Assembly: GCA_021232515.1 (NCBI GenBank)
Contig: JAJPOQ010000119.1
Span: 1 to 61,541 of the forward strand
Reading direction: 5' to 3'
Length of the DNA stretch: 61,541 nt
Source of the DNA: Lentisphaeraceae bacterium
Lineage (GTDB): Bacteria; Verrucomicrobiota; Lentisphaeria; Lentisphaerales; Lentisphaeraceae
The notes below the pieces were generated by a model that was not told where the DNA came from, did not search any database, and saw only the letters and a list, made by a program, of their open reading frames with translations. Below are positions 16,966-25,402 of this stretch, one piece after another; position 1 is the stretch's first letter, and each line of letters begins with the position of its first letter. A program made the position numbers and the translations under genes.

Positions 16966-17736
16966 ATGAGAAGGTTTACGCTAATTGAGTTGCTGATCGT
17001 CAATAGTATAATTGCTATTTTATCTACTTTGTTACTACCTTCCCTCAATGCAGCGAGAGAAAAAGCTCGCATAGCTGTTTGCGCTAGTAACCTCATGCAA
17101 ATCAGTACTGCCACCTTGGTATATGGAACAGACCACAATCATTCTTTACCAGTTTTCCAAAAAGGTAAAAACTTTGCTCATGGTAAGTGGGGCTTTAATA
17201 AAGTTGGCTTAGAACGAAGCTTAGCAGTTTACCTAGATTCTAATCTTCCCGCGAATGTAAATTTTGCGACAGGTCATCAAATATTCATGTGCCCTTCAGC
17301 ACCGGTGAGTTACAATTCGCAGACATCTCGTTACGTGTGGCTTGAGGATTCAAATAAAGGTTACTCTATAAATACTTATGAAGGACTTTATTATCACTAT
17401 GCAAGAACTTCCGTAAATACTGAACAAGGGACACCTGATGATCGTTTATTGAAAAGAACTTTGTATGATTTTCCAGAGTCGCATCCGTTTCAGTGGGGTT
17501 CAAGAAGGCACGCTCCAGTTTGGACTGAGTTAGATGAGAGTGGTTGGAATAATGGTTTGGTCGGCGCGAGTTGGCACGCAAGAGGAAACCATGGTGCAAG
17601 ACCGACGCAGTTTCTCGATGGTCACGTATCAATCCTGAAAGATAAAAAGTATACAGGGCATTTAGATCAGCGGATACTAAACCCTGGATCTACTTTTTGG
17701 GTGGATAAGTTGCTTGGTCACAGACTTGATTTTTGA
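16966..17736 (+). CDS. Pseudopilin-like exported protein (Lentisphaerae/planctomycete prepilin family)
   Basis: 256 residues. The N-terminus 'MRRFTLIELLIVNSIIAIL' is a type IV pilin/pseudopilin methylation motif with Glu at +5, followed by a ~20-residue hydrophobic helix and 'LLPSLNAAREKARIAVCASNLMQIS'. The residue before the Phe is Arg rather than the classical Gly, as is common in Lentisphaerae paralogues. The C-terminal 'ARPTQFLDGHVSIL' resembles the D-G-H-V tail of this family. Likely processed and displayed by a type II-like apparatus; the GspE-like ATPase at the right edge could power such export. Its specific role is unknown. Confidence 0.85.
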   Translation: MRRFTLIELLIVNSIIAILSTLLLPSLNAAREKARIAVCASNLMQISTATLVYGTDHNHSLPVFQKGKNFAHGKWGFNKVGLERSLAVYLDSNLPANVNFATGHQIFMCPSAPVSYNSQTSRYVWLEDSNKGYSINTYEGLYYHYARTSVNTEQGTPDDRLLKRTLYDFPESHPFQWGSRRHAPVWTELDESGWNNGLVGASWHARGNHGARPTQFLDGHVSILKDKKYTGHLDQRILNPGSTFWVDKLLGHRLDF

Positions 17737-17765
17737 GAACCTCTAACTGTTATAGAAAGAGGTTC
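17737..17765. terminator. Hairpin between convergent genes
   Basis: A perfect 8-bp inverted repeat (GAACCTCT at 17737-17744, AGAGGTTC at 17758-17765) starts right after the pseudopilin stop. Neither strand has a good T-run, so termination is plausible but not secure. Confidence 0.5.
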
Positions 17766-17776
17766 CTGATAATAGT

Positions 17777-19267
17777 TTAAGTTGCAGGGATAGACTTTGC
17801 TTTTCTAAAGTTCATGACGAATCCTCCTAAGAAAAGTCCAAAGCTTAAGATCAAAATTAATAGTCCTACAGAACCTTCCATGACAAAAAGAATGACGCTC
17901 CTTGTTTGTTGGGAGAGTATCAAAATAGCAGGAAGAGCATAAAAATACCTAGGTAAACAATTGAAACTAAAACGTTCGATGACCAGACCTATTAAGTAGA
18001 GTCCGCCTAAGGCTAAGAAATAGTAAGGATTCAAAGAAGTCATACTCACTAAGTAGAGCACCCAGGGTAAGAAAGCGATAAATAGCCAAACTCTAGACTT
18101 TATGATAAAGACTTTATCGAAAATGAGTGTCGAAAAGAGCAGTATCGTACCCATTGTTAGGGCGAACATTTCAAAGTGTATCAATCGATTTGTACTGACC
18201 AAACAGGTTATTAAGCAAAGTACAAAAAGTGTCGTCCAGTTAGTTTCAGAGACAAAGATGAATGCGAGGTAGAGAGGCAGTATAAGCCCTAGGCAGCGAA
18301 GGTAAGATTTATTCGGTGTAAATATCAGTATCAAAATGGGGAGGCTTAAAAAAGCGTAGTTGAATAGTTTGATGAACTTATGCACATTCCAGAATTTGGC
18401 GAGTACACAGTAAAAGAGTAGCAAGCCAATCAAAACTTCTTCAGTTTCAGCCAAAAAGACAGAGCAGATAGCCGCAACAAGAATGATGAAGTTTCTGTAT
18501 TCGATAGCTTTAACAGGCACAGCCAAGAGTAATCCTACAGAAAGAAAGCCTACGAGTATGGTGATCGCCTCATAGCTTATGGAGTAGACATACTGGATCG
18601 CAACTAGGTGAGTGATTGAAAATAATAGCCAGATGAAACAGAGCGTGATAGTGATCCACTTTTGTTGATAGACTTCTTTGAAATCTTTTAATTTCCCTAT
18701 GACAATTGCAGCACTGAGAGTTAAAAGAGGAATGAATATTTTAGTGATAGTTTCCATCATCTCACGGCTTACACTTAGAGGTTTATCTTCATTTAAGTTC
18801 TTGAAGCCGAGAGGTAGCCATGAGTTGATAGAAATAGCGAAGATAAGTGGCAGAAGGGAAGCCCAAGGGAGGTAGACGTCAGGTAGCATTTTCTTGATGT
18901 AAACAAATTTCAAAATCGCTAGAAAACTCGTGCTGACGACAATCGATGTGCTGTAGCTTTGGTCGTCGAGATGAATTGCCTGACTCAAGTTGAGATAAGG
19001 AATGAGCGAAAGAATCGAGACAATGATTATGAGTAACACAGCATCGTGATGAAAGAATTTTTTCATAAAGTACCAAGTGCTGCCGAGAGCCATGACTTCA
19101 TAAATTTGCAGAGTGAAAAAGCTAAATAAGACTTCACTTTCCTCAGTCGATATGAAGTTTTCGTCCATCTGAACATTATAGATCCCCAGTAGTAGTAAAA
19201 CTGCACTGCTTAAAAACCATGGGTTACAGGTTATGATCAGCCGTTTCCAGATGTCCTTTTCTTTCAT
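17777..19267 (-). CDS. Polytopic membrane protein, function unknown
   Basis: 496 residues from the ATG at 19267, chosen because AAGGA lies 8-12 nt upstream; an in-frame start 30 nt earlier at 19297 has no such site. Roughly 13-15 hydrophobic segments are spread along the whole chain, for example 'LSSAVLLLLGIYNV', 'VLLIIIVSILSLIPYL' and 'VGLLILILSFGLFLGGFVM'. No soluble domain and no recognised motif. Could be a transporter or an O-antigen/glycan-type membrane protein; I do not assign one. It sits alone, convergent to the pseudopilin and divergent from mazG. Confidence 0.8.
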   Translation of the reverse strand: MKEKDIWKRLIITCNPWFLSSAVLLLLGIYNVQMDENFISTEESEVLFSFFTLQIYEVMALGSTWYFMKKFFHHDAVLLIIIVSILSLIPYLNLSQAIHLDDQSYSTSIVVSTSFLAILKFVYIKKMLPDVYLPWASLLPLIFAISINSWLPLGFKNLNEDKPLSVSREMMETITKIFIPLLTLSAAIVIGKLKDFKEVYQQKWITITLCFIWLLFSITHLVAIQYVYSISYEAITILVGFLSVGLLLAVPVKAIEYRNFIILVAAICSVFLAETEEVLIGLLLFYCVLAKFWNVHKFIKLFNYAFLSLPILILIFTPNKSYLRCLGLILPLYLAFIFVSETNWTTLFVLCLITCLVSTNRLIHFEMFALTMGTILLFSTLIFDKVFIIKSRVWLFIAFLPWVLYLVSMTSLNPYYFLALGGLYLIGLVIERFSFNCLPRYFYALPAILILSQQTRSVILFVMEGSVGLLILILSFGLFLGGFVMNFRKAKSIPAT

Positions 19268-19387
19268 GTCGTATTCCTTGTTATTTTTTACTATCATATG
19301 CTATCATATTAATTAATTTTCGATTATGCAATACTCTTTCAATTAGCTTTGTCTGGGCTATTGTTCTGAAAAAATTAGGAATGTTTT

Positions 19388-20164
19388 ATGTCTTCAGATA
19401 AAGATTGGGTTCAAGAGTTAGTAGGAATCATGGCGAAACTTCGAGCTCCAGATGGCTGCCCTTGGGATCGTGAGCAAGACCACAAAAGCTTGAAGCCTTA
19501 CTTGATTGAAGAAGCGAGTGAAGTGCTGGATGCAATCGATGAAGAAGATATGGAGCTTCTCGAAGAAGAACTAGGCGATGTTCTGATGAATGTTGTCTTC
19601 CACGCTCAGTTAGCAACAGAAAAAGACATCTTTAATTTTCAGGATGTCGCTAAAAATATTTCAGAGAAGATGATTCGCAGGCATCCACATGTCTTTGCTG
19701 ATTCTGATGCTTCATCGAGTGAAGATGTTGAACGTCAGTGGGAAGAAATAAAAAAGCAGGAAAAGCAAGAGCGGACATCGATACTAGATGGCATTCCGCG
19801 TTCTATGCCTGGTTTAATGAGAGCCCATAAGATTCAAAAGAAAGTGGCAAAAGTAGGTTTCGATTGGCCAAATGAAGAAGGGCCATTAGATAAAATCGAC
19901 GAAGAAACAACTGAACTTAAAGAAGCTTTGGAGAGTGGTGATCAAGCTCACATCAAAGAAGAGTTTGGGGATCTATTATTTTCTTTAGTGAATCTCGCTC
20001 GCCATTTGGGTTTTGATGCAAATGAAGCATTGACTGAGAGCAATGATAAGTTTACCAATCGTTTCAAAAAGTTGGAGGTGCATTGCAAACAAGAATCGAT
20101 GAATCTTGATGAGATGACGCTGGAAGAAATGGATGCTGTTTGGGATAAAGTTAAAAAGCAGTAA
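19388..20164 (+). CDS. mazG: Nucleoside triphosphate pyrophosphohydrolase MazG
   Basis: 258 residues, the usual length for the two-repeat enzyme. It hydrolyses (d)NTPs to monophosphates and PPi for nucleotide pool sanitation. Seen: N-terminal 'LRAPDGCPWDREQDHKSLKP', metal-binding 'EEASEVLDAI' and 'EEELGDVLMNVVFHA', then a second copy in the C-terminal half with 'EETTELKEAL' and 'EEFGDLLFSLVNLARHLG'. Monocistronic. Convergent with the sulfatase; only an imperfect hairpin lies between. Confidence 0.95.
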   Translation: MSSDKDWVQELVGIMAKLRAPDGCPWDREQDHKSLKPYLIEEASEVLDAIDEEDMELLEEELGDVLMNVVFHAQLATEKDIFNFQDVAKNISEKMIRRHPHVFADSDASSSEDVERQWEEIKKQEKQERTSILDGIPRSMPGLMRAHKIQKKVAKVGFDWPNEEGPLDKIDEETTELKEALESGDQAHIKEEFGDLLFSLVNLARHLGFDANEALTESNDKFTNRFKKLEVHCKQESMNLDEMTLEEMDAVWDKVKKQ

Positions 20165-20201
20165 TTGCCCAAAGCGAAAAGACTTCGGACAATTATGAGT
20201 T

Positions 20202-21539
20202 CTACTTGAGTGGTTTTTTCATGTCTTCAAGGACTGTTGTAAGCTCTTGTCGAATGATTTTCGTGGTAGTGCTATCGTTAGCTTTTAGGATAGGTTTCTT
20301 TTCTAGTGCATCGTTTTGTATGTCGTAGAGCTTACCATTCTCATAAAGTTTCCAACGCTTATTTCTCGCAAATACGTGTCGAATGAACTGATCTTTATCC
20401 CAGCCTGGACGAGGATCATAGAAACAATAAATGTGGTCTTTAAGTTTTGCGTTTGTGTCTAGTAAGTTTGGATAAAAACTTATGCCGTCAATTGGTTTAT
20501 CTACTTTAGAACCAGCTACATCTACACAAGTAGGGAGTAGGTCCGTTGAGTCTGTAAGTTCGTTCGAGACACTTGGGTTTATCTTACCAGTCCAACGAGC
20601 GATAAGTGGAACATGAGTTCCGGCATTTGTCGGTCGGGCTTTACCGCCAGCAACATCGCCATTTATTGTTTTAGAAGTTACGTCTAAGTGAGTTCCGTTA
20701 TCGCTATAAAAGATGATGAGAGTCTCTTCTCCCAGTCCTTTGGAATCAACTTTTTTAACAACTTTGCCGACACAGTAGTCCATGTATTCGGCCATATCTT
20801 TAAAGTATTTGTTGTCTTCGTTTAGGCGAAGCTCTTTCTTCTGCCAGTCTTTACTATGAGGAGTTGGCTGAACAGGCCAGTGTGGTAGAGCCATAGCGTA
20901 GTAAATAAAGAAAGGTTGTTCTGTCTCGGCATTTTCATCAATAAATTTATCGATGTAGTTGACCCACATGTCTGGACCGTATTCGTTAATTGTTTTTTCG
21001 ACTATTTTGCCATTTTGAAGATACTTTGGTTTAGCATAACGTGAACCTTTGTCTTCAGTATGAAGAGAGTGGAAGAGGCTGTATTCATCGAAACCAGCTT
21101 TTTCTGGGTGCATGCCAGTACCACGTCTTTTTTCAGAACCAGGATAGTCAGGAGGATCATAACTTTGCAGTTGCCACTTACCGACCATACATGTTTTATA
21201 GCCAGCTTCTTGCATGTAGTGACCGATAGTTTTTTCTTTTGGAGGAAGTATACCGAAGTACTTCCAGTTTCGGTGATTGTAGAGGCCAGTCATAAGTTGC
21301 AGGCGAGTGTTTGTACAAAGAGGTTGAGCGTAAGCGTGTTCAAAACGTACACCTTGCTTGGCGAGTTTATCTATTTCAGGTGTTTTGTAGCTCAGACCAC
21401 CATAACATCCTATTCCTTCTACGCCTATATCGTCGGCCATGATGAGTATGATGTTGGGCTGTTTTGCTTGTTGTGTAGTCGAGGCACATGAAGCAAGTAG
21501 AGTTGTTATAAAAAGTAACAATAGGTATTTCAATGTCAT
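20202..21539 (-). CDS. Sulfatase-family lipoprotein with altered formylglycine motif
   Basis: 445 residues. N-terminal lipoprotein signal with lipobox L-A-S-C. Type I sulfatase fold: 'IILIMADDIGVEGIGCYGG' (metal Asp pair), 'VMVGKWQLQ' (family G-K-W-H-L), 'YSDNGTH' (metal Asp/Asn) and 'GKARPTNAGTHVPLIARW'. The nucleophile region reads P-L-C-T-N-T-R-L-Q-L-M-T-G, so the Pro two residues after the Cys (C-x-P-x-R, the signal for formylglycine conversion) is Asn. The substrate is unknown; sulfated marine polysaccharide is the usual inference for this family in Lentisphaerae. Neighbouring ThuA, oxidoreductase and glycosidase genes fit a carbohydrate context. Confidence 0.9.
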   Translation of the reverse strand: MTLKYLLLLFITTLLASCASTTQQAKQPNIILIMADDIGVEGIGCYGGLSYKTPEIDKLAKQGVRFEHAYAQPLCTNTRLQLMTGLYNHRNWKYFGILPPKEKTIGHYMQEAGYKTCMVGKWQLQSYDPPDYPGSEKRRGTGMHPEKAGFDEYSLFHSLHTEDKGSRYAKPKYLQNGKIVEKTINEYGPDMWVNYIDKFIDENAETEQPFFIYYAMALPHWPVQPTPHSKDWQKKELRLNEDNKYFKDMAEYMDYCVGKVVKKVDSKGLGEETLIIFYSDNGTHLDVTSKTINGDVAGGKARPTNAGTHVPLIARWTGKINPSVSNELTDSTDLLPTCVDVAGSKVDKPIDGISFYPNLLDTNAKLKDHIYCFYDPRPGWDKDQFIRHVFARNKRWKLYENGKLYDIQNDALEKKPILKANDSTTTKIIRQELTTVLEDMKKPLK

Positions 21540-21653
21540 TTTTCCTTCTTAGGTTTTGAACTAATAACTCTTTCTACGATTTAAAATTACACAAATAGAC
21601 ACATGAACTAAAGTATTATACCTGAGTCGACAAACTCTTTACCAAATATAACA

Positions 21654-21684
21654 AAAAACCTCAAAGCTGGGCTTCGAGGTTTTT
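21654..21684 (-). terminator. Intrinsic terminator after the ThuA-domain gene
   Basis: Stem AAAACCTC / GAGGTTTT with an inner GAAGC/GCTTT extension; on the minus strand it is followed by a T-run. It lies 23 nt beyond the stop at 21707. Confidence 0.85.
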
Positions 21685-21706
21685 ATAGCATTTGATAAAA
21701 CTGGTT

Positions 21707-22492
21707 TTACTTAGCTTCGAAGCCACATGCTGGTGAACCGTCATCTTTGAGTTTACCTACTGTCCAAAGCAAGCCACGATTAAATACACCTTGGAAAACA
21801 TCATTTTCCATAACTTCAGTGTTGTGACCAAAAGTTATACCGAAAACCTTGTTGTTACCTATTTCGTTAGTCCAGATACAAGTGCTGAACTTGTTACTTC
21901 TTTCACCGAATGCGCGAGCAAGAGGAGTCATGTTTGGATACTCTTTATCGACGATATAAAGCTCATCTTTTGGTGCAGACCAAGCTTGTGGGAAACCTTG
22001 CATGATAGGGTGCTTACTAGCGATGTTTTCAACGACATACTCCGCTTGGTGCTCATGCTTTTTCGATTGTAGACCGATAAGTTTAGTCCAAGCATCAGTT
22101 CCTTCTTCAGCACCTCTAAAAGTGTGCATCGCGCAGTGAACCATGATGACACCTATGTCTGAGTCTAGGTGCCCCTGAACAGCTTTCTTCATAAAGTCAT
22201 TATCTTTAACTTTGGCAAAACATTCGTTGTGAACGACAACATCGTATTTATCTGCCCAGCCTTTTTGATTGTAAAGTGCGAACTTGTGATCACCGCCTTT
22301 ACCACCTTCATGAATGACTTCCCATTCGATATTTATAGCCTTAGAAGTAAAACCTTGGATGATTTTTTTCTGAGCATCGTAGTCATGACAGCAACCACCA
22401 GTAAGAAGGAGGGCTTTGATTGGTTTTGGAGGAGTACTCGAGCTGCAGGAAAAGAGAAATAGTGAAAGAAGTAAAGTTGCCAATAAGCGCAT
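21707..22492 (-). CDS. ThuA-like domain lipoprotein
   Basis: 261 residues. Lipoprotein signal peptide with lipobox L-F-S-C at about residue 16. The rest is a ThuA-like (glutamine-amidotransferase-fold) domain: 'IKALLLTGGCCHDYDAQK', 'YDVVVHNECFA', 'GVIMVHCAMHTFR', 'IASKHPIMQGFP', 'DELYIVD' and 'GITFGHNTEV'. ThuA-domain proteins are common in planctomycetes and Lentisphaerae beside sugar oxidoreductases, but the reaction is not established. It is separated from the sulfatase by its own terminator, so they are not one transcript. Confidence 0.88.
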   Translation of the reverse strand: MRLLATLLLSLFLFSCSSSTPPKPIKALLLTGGCCHDYDAQKKIIQGFTSKAINIEWEVIHEGGKGGDHKFALYNQKGWADKYDVVVHNECFAKVKDNDFMKKAVQGHLDSDIGVIMVHCAMHTFRGAEEGTDAWTKLIGLQSKKHEHQAEYVVENIASKHPIMQGFPQAWSAPKDELYIVDKEYPNMTPLARAFGERSNKFSTCIWTNEIGNNKVFGITFGHNTEVMENDVFQGVFNRGLLWTVGKLKDDGSPACGFEAK

Positions 22493-22593
22493 GGTGTTCC
22501 TTAGTTTTTAAGTTTATGTATGAATACTTTTGGAAGGGTGAAAATACAATTTTATACCTTAGTATTTGCAAGAATATATCTTAAAAGTACAAT

Positions 22594-23397
22594 TTATGTG
22601 GCCAGTTTGTTTTTTTGATACTGCAGCGGCGTCATCTTCATGAACTTTTTGAAGAATCTTGTATAAGCGCTTTGATCGTAAAATCCAACATCCAAAGCGA
22701 CGTCAGCTATAGTTGTATTACTTTTAAGTAATAGGTCGCAGGACTTCAAAATTCTTAATTTTAAAATGTACTGATGAACAGTTGTTTTAAAGGTATCTTT
22801 AAACCTTCTTTCAAACTGTCGAGTTGAAAGGTTTACCATCGAGGCCAGTTCTTGGATAGTTACTTTTGAGCTGAAGTTTGCCTTTATATAGTCCATAGCT
22901 TTCGAGAGTTCCAGATAAGGTCGAATAAAGTTAGAGGACTGTTCGTAACTTTGACAGGTTCCGCAAACGCCAATTATTTCTTGGTTGTGGTCAAAAAGGG
23001 GGATCTTGTTGGTCATAAACCAGATAGGGTCACCTAAGTAGTTTGGGAATAACTCTATGATATTCATTTTGGGTTGGCCAGATGCCATGACTTTTTCATC
23101 TCCAGAAATGTACTGTTCGGCAAGTTCTGAGGGGAATATGTCGTAATCATTTTTACCAATAAGATCTTCTTCTGATTCAAAGCCACAATGGCGCACAAAG
23201 AGTTCATTTCCCATCATTATTTCGCCTTTTGTATTTTTGGCAAAAAATAAAATACTGGGGAGCTTTTCAAAGAGAATACTGAAGTTTAAATCAGGGCATA
23301 TCTTCTTTAAAAAGTCTTGTTTATTCGGCCTTGGTTTTGTCATGTGACGTTTTTTTCCTAAATAAATAGGTTTCTCTACAATATCTAAATACTTCAA
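22594..23397 (-). CDS. PAS-sensor AraC-family transcription regulator
   Basis: 267 residues from a TTG start at 23397, which has AAGG seven nt upstream. An ATG at 23343 would give 249 residues with a more distant AGGA; both remain possible. Residues ~40-150 form a PAS domain ('ILFFAKNTKGEIMMGN', 'GKNDYDIFPSELAEQY', 'KIPLFDHNQEIIGVCG'). The C-terminal ~100 residues are the double helix-turn-helix of AraC proteins ('TIQELASMVNLSTRQFERRFK', 'IADVALDVGFYDQSAYTRFFK', 'MTPLQYQK'). It is divergent from the Gfo/Idh/MocA gene across a 97-nt gap and may control it. Confidence 0.92.
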   Translation of the reverse strand: MKYLDIVEKPIYLGKKRHMTKPRPNKQDFLKKICPDLNFSILFEKLPSILFFAKNTKGEIMMGNELFVRHCGFESEEDLIGKNDYDIFPSELAEQYISGDEKVMASGQPKMNIIELFPNYLGDPIWFMTNKIPLFDHNQEIIGVCGTCQSYEQSSNFIRPYLELSKAMDYIKANFSSKVTIQELASMVNLSTRQFERRFKDTFKTTVHQYILKLRILKSCDLLLKSNTTIADVALDVGFYDQSAYTRFFKKFMKMTPLQYQKNKLAT

Positions 23398-23494
23398 TAT
23401 CTTACCTTAAGAGTAAGTGAAAATAAAATCAATATTCTAAGTCAAAAATTACTGATTGGAAATAAATTAAGAATGGTGTGTAGGAGTTTTAAGT

Positions 23495-24643
23495 ATGAGT
23501 GATGTGAGTAAAAAAGTACGAATAGCTTTAGTTGGATTAGGCTTTGGTGCGGAGTTTTTACCGATTTATCTGGATCATCCAGATGCGGAAGTTGTCGCTA
23601 TTTGCCAACGAAATGTAGAGAAGCTATATGAAATAGGCGATAAATTTAATTTATCAGCTGAGAAACGGTATACAGACTATTCCGCTTTACTTGCTGATGA
23701 TGACATAGATGCAGTGCACATAAACACTCCTATACCGGTTCACGGAGAGCAATCTATCGCTGCGTTGAAGGCTGGAAAGCATGTAGCTTGTACAGTTCCT
23801 ATGGCGACTACACTTGAAGAGTGTGAAGAGATAGTGAAGCTTACTCAAGAAACTGGCTTGAAGTATATGATGATGGAAACAGTTGTCTATGCTCGCGAGT
23901 TTTTGTTTATGAAAGAGAAGTATGAGAAAGGCGAACTGGGAAAGGTTCAGTTCTTGAAGGCAAGTCACCAACAAGACATGGATGGTTGGCCTTCATATTG
24001 GCCAGGTTTGCCACCGATGCACTATGCGACTCACTGTGTTGGTCCAGTTTTGGGCTTGACTGAAGGGCAAGCTGAAAGTGTATCTTGCTTTGGTTCTGGA
24101 ACTATCCGTGAAGAGTTGCACCAGTATCATAATTCTCCATTTGCTGTAGAGACTTGTCATATAAAGTTCAAGGATTCAGACTTAACTGGTTACGTATACC
24201 GTTCTTTGTTTGATGTGGCGCGTCAGTATCGCGAAAGTTTTGAAGTCTACGGCGATAAAGAGTCTGTGGAGTGGCCACTTGTAGAGCATGATCCTCTTGT
24301 CGTTCATACTGCGAAAAAGCCTGAGCCAGAAATACCGGAATCGAAGGCGTGTCCAGACTATGCCAAGTACTTGCCTAAAGAGATTCAAAAATACACTCGA
24401 CATGGAGTTTATGATTCAGATGATAATACCCACTTATCCTTCTTACAGGGGAGTGGTCATGGTGGTTCTCATCCTCATTTAGTTCACAACTTTGTATCTA
24501 TGCTGTTAACAGGAAAAGATGCTTACCCAACTGCAGTGCAGTCAGCGAACATTACTTGTGTTGGAATATTGGCTCATGAATCAGCTTTGCAGGGTGGAGA
24601 GTTGATAAAACTTCCCGAATGGAGCCTTTCATCAGAAAGTTAA
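23495..24643 (+). CDS. Gfo/Idh/MocA-family NAD(P)-dependent oxidoreductase
   Basis: 382 residues. N-terminal Rossmann fold ('RIALVGLGFGAEF', 'AICQRN', 'DAVHINTPIPVHGEQSIAALKAGKHVACTVPMATT'). The usual E-K-P of the family reads V-P-M-A here, and the following 'MMMETVVYAREF' replaces the common Q-R-R/N-x-R segment. The C-terminal alpha/beta domain carries the substrate side with 'HYATHCVGPVLGLT' (H-x-x-H). Members oxidise or epimerise sugars and inositols; the substrate is unknown. GGAG precedes the ATG. The divergent PAS-AraC gene is the likely regulator. Confidence 0.9.
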   Translation: MSDVSKKVRIALVGLGFGAEFLPIYLDHPDAEVVAICQRNVEKLYEIGDKFNLSAEKRYTDYSALLADDDIDAVHINTPIPVHGEQSIAALKAGKHVACTVPMATTLEECEEIVKLTQETGLKYMMMETVVYAREFLFMKEKYEKGELGKVQFLKASHQQDMDGWPSYWPGLPPMHYATHCVGPVLGLTEGQAESVSCFGSGTIREELHQYHNSPFAVETCHIKFKDSDLTGYVYRSLFDVARQYRESFEVYGDKESVEWPLVEHDPLVVHTAKKPEPEIPESKACPDYAKYLPKEIQKYTRHGVYDSDDNTHLSFLQGSGHGGSHPHLVHNFVSMLLTGKDAYPTAVQSANITCVGILAHESALQGGELIKLPEWSLSSES

Positions 24644-24812
24644 TTATGAGATTTTGCGCAAAACCTTGATCAATTTGTAATCTTTTATGTTGTTTTAACG
24701 TAGTGATTAGGAAAAAACGCAGAAAAAGCCAACTTTTTTTGCATAATTCGTGCATTTGCAACGAGTATACATTAACTTTGACAACGCGAAAAATTTTATT
24801 AAGGAATCTAAC

Positions 24813-25352
24813 ATGCGACAACTTCTAGTTTTATTTGCTCTTTTAGCCATGTCTTTCACTTTGAAAGCAGAAAATGTTCATAGCTTTAAAGTTAAAGATA
24901 TCGACGGAAAAGACTTCGATATGGCTTCTCTAAAAGGCAAAGTAGTTCTAGTGGTAAACGTCGCCAGTAAGTGCGGTTTGACTCCTCAGTACAAAGACCT
25001 TCAAGCAATGTACGAAAAGTACAACAAAGATGGTTTTGTAATCGTTGGTTTTCCCGCAAATAATTTTGGCAATCAAGAGCCAGGAAATAACTTTCAAATA
25101 AAAGAGTTTTGTACGACTAAGTATAAGGTAACTTTTCCAATGATGTCTAAGGTCGATGTCAGAAAAGAAAAGGCTCCACTTTACAAGTATTTTACAGAGC
25201 ACAAAGATTTTGGCGGCGAGATCAAATGGAACTTTGAAAAGTTTCTTATTGGGCCAGATGGTGAAATTATTACTCGCTTCTCTCATAAAGTGAAGCCGAA
25301 GAGTAAAAAGTTCATCGGTACTATCGAGAAAGCTATAAAAGACGCGAAGTAA
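24813..25352 (+). CDS. Exported glutathione peroxidase-family peroxidase (Cys type)
   Basis: 179 residues from the ATG at 24813, preceded by AAGGA; an upstream in-frame start at 24750 would destroy the clear signal peptide (MRQLLVLFALLAMSFTLKA). Core motifs: 'VVNVASKCGLTPQY' with the peroxidatic Cys (a TGT codon, not selenocysteine), 'GFPANNFGNQEPG' and 'KWNFEKFLIG' with the catalytic Trp/Asn. Cys-type members usually use thioredoxin rather than glutathione. The signal peptide implies periplasmic detoxification of peroxides. Monocistronic with its own terminator. Confidence 0.92.
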   Translation: MRQLLVLFALLAMSFTLKAENVHSFKVKDIDGKDFDMASLKGKVVLVVNVASKCGLTPQYKDLQAMYEKYNKDGFVIVGFPANNFGNQEPGNNFQIKEFCTTKYKVTFPMMSKVDVRKEKAPLYKYFTEHKDFGGEIKWNFEKFLIGPDGEIITRFSHKVKPKSKKFIGTIEKAIKDAK

Positions 25353-25374
25353 TACGCTTCTTAAATAAATCTCT

Positions 25375-25402
25375 AAGGCGGCTAGTTTAGTCGCCTTTTT
25401 TT
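25375..25402 (+). terminator. Intrinsic terminator after the peroxidase gene
   Basis: Stem AAGGCG (25375-25380) / CGCCTT (25392-25397) with an inner CTA/TAG pairing, then a T-run. The stop codon of the convergent GH31 gene (25387-25389) falls inside the loop. Confidence 0.88.

Noticed and set aside
20165-20201. Intrinsic terminator between mazG and the sulfatase
   Set aside because: The hairpin has two mismatches and no clear T-run on either strand.
21060-21491. 143-codon plus-strand open frame
   Set aside because: Antisense to the sulfatase signal and catalytic region; no independent support.
24813-25352. Selenocysteine-containing glutathione peroxidase
   Set aside because: The peroxidatic codon is TGT (Cys); no in-frame TGA.
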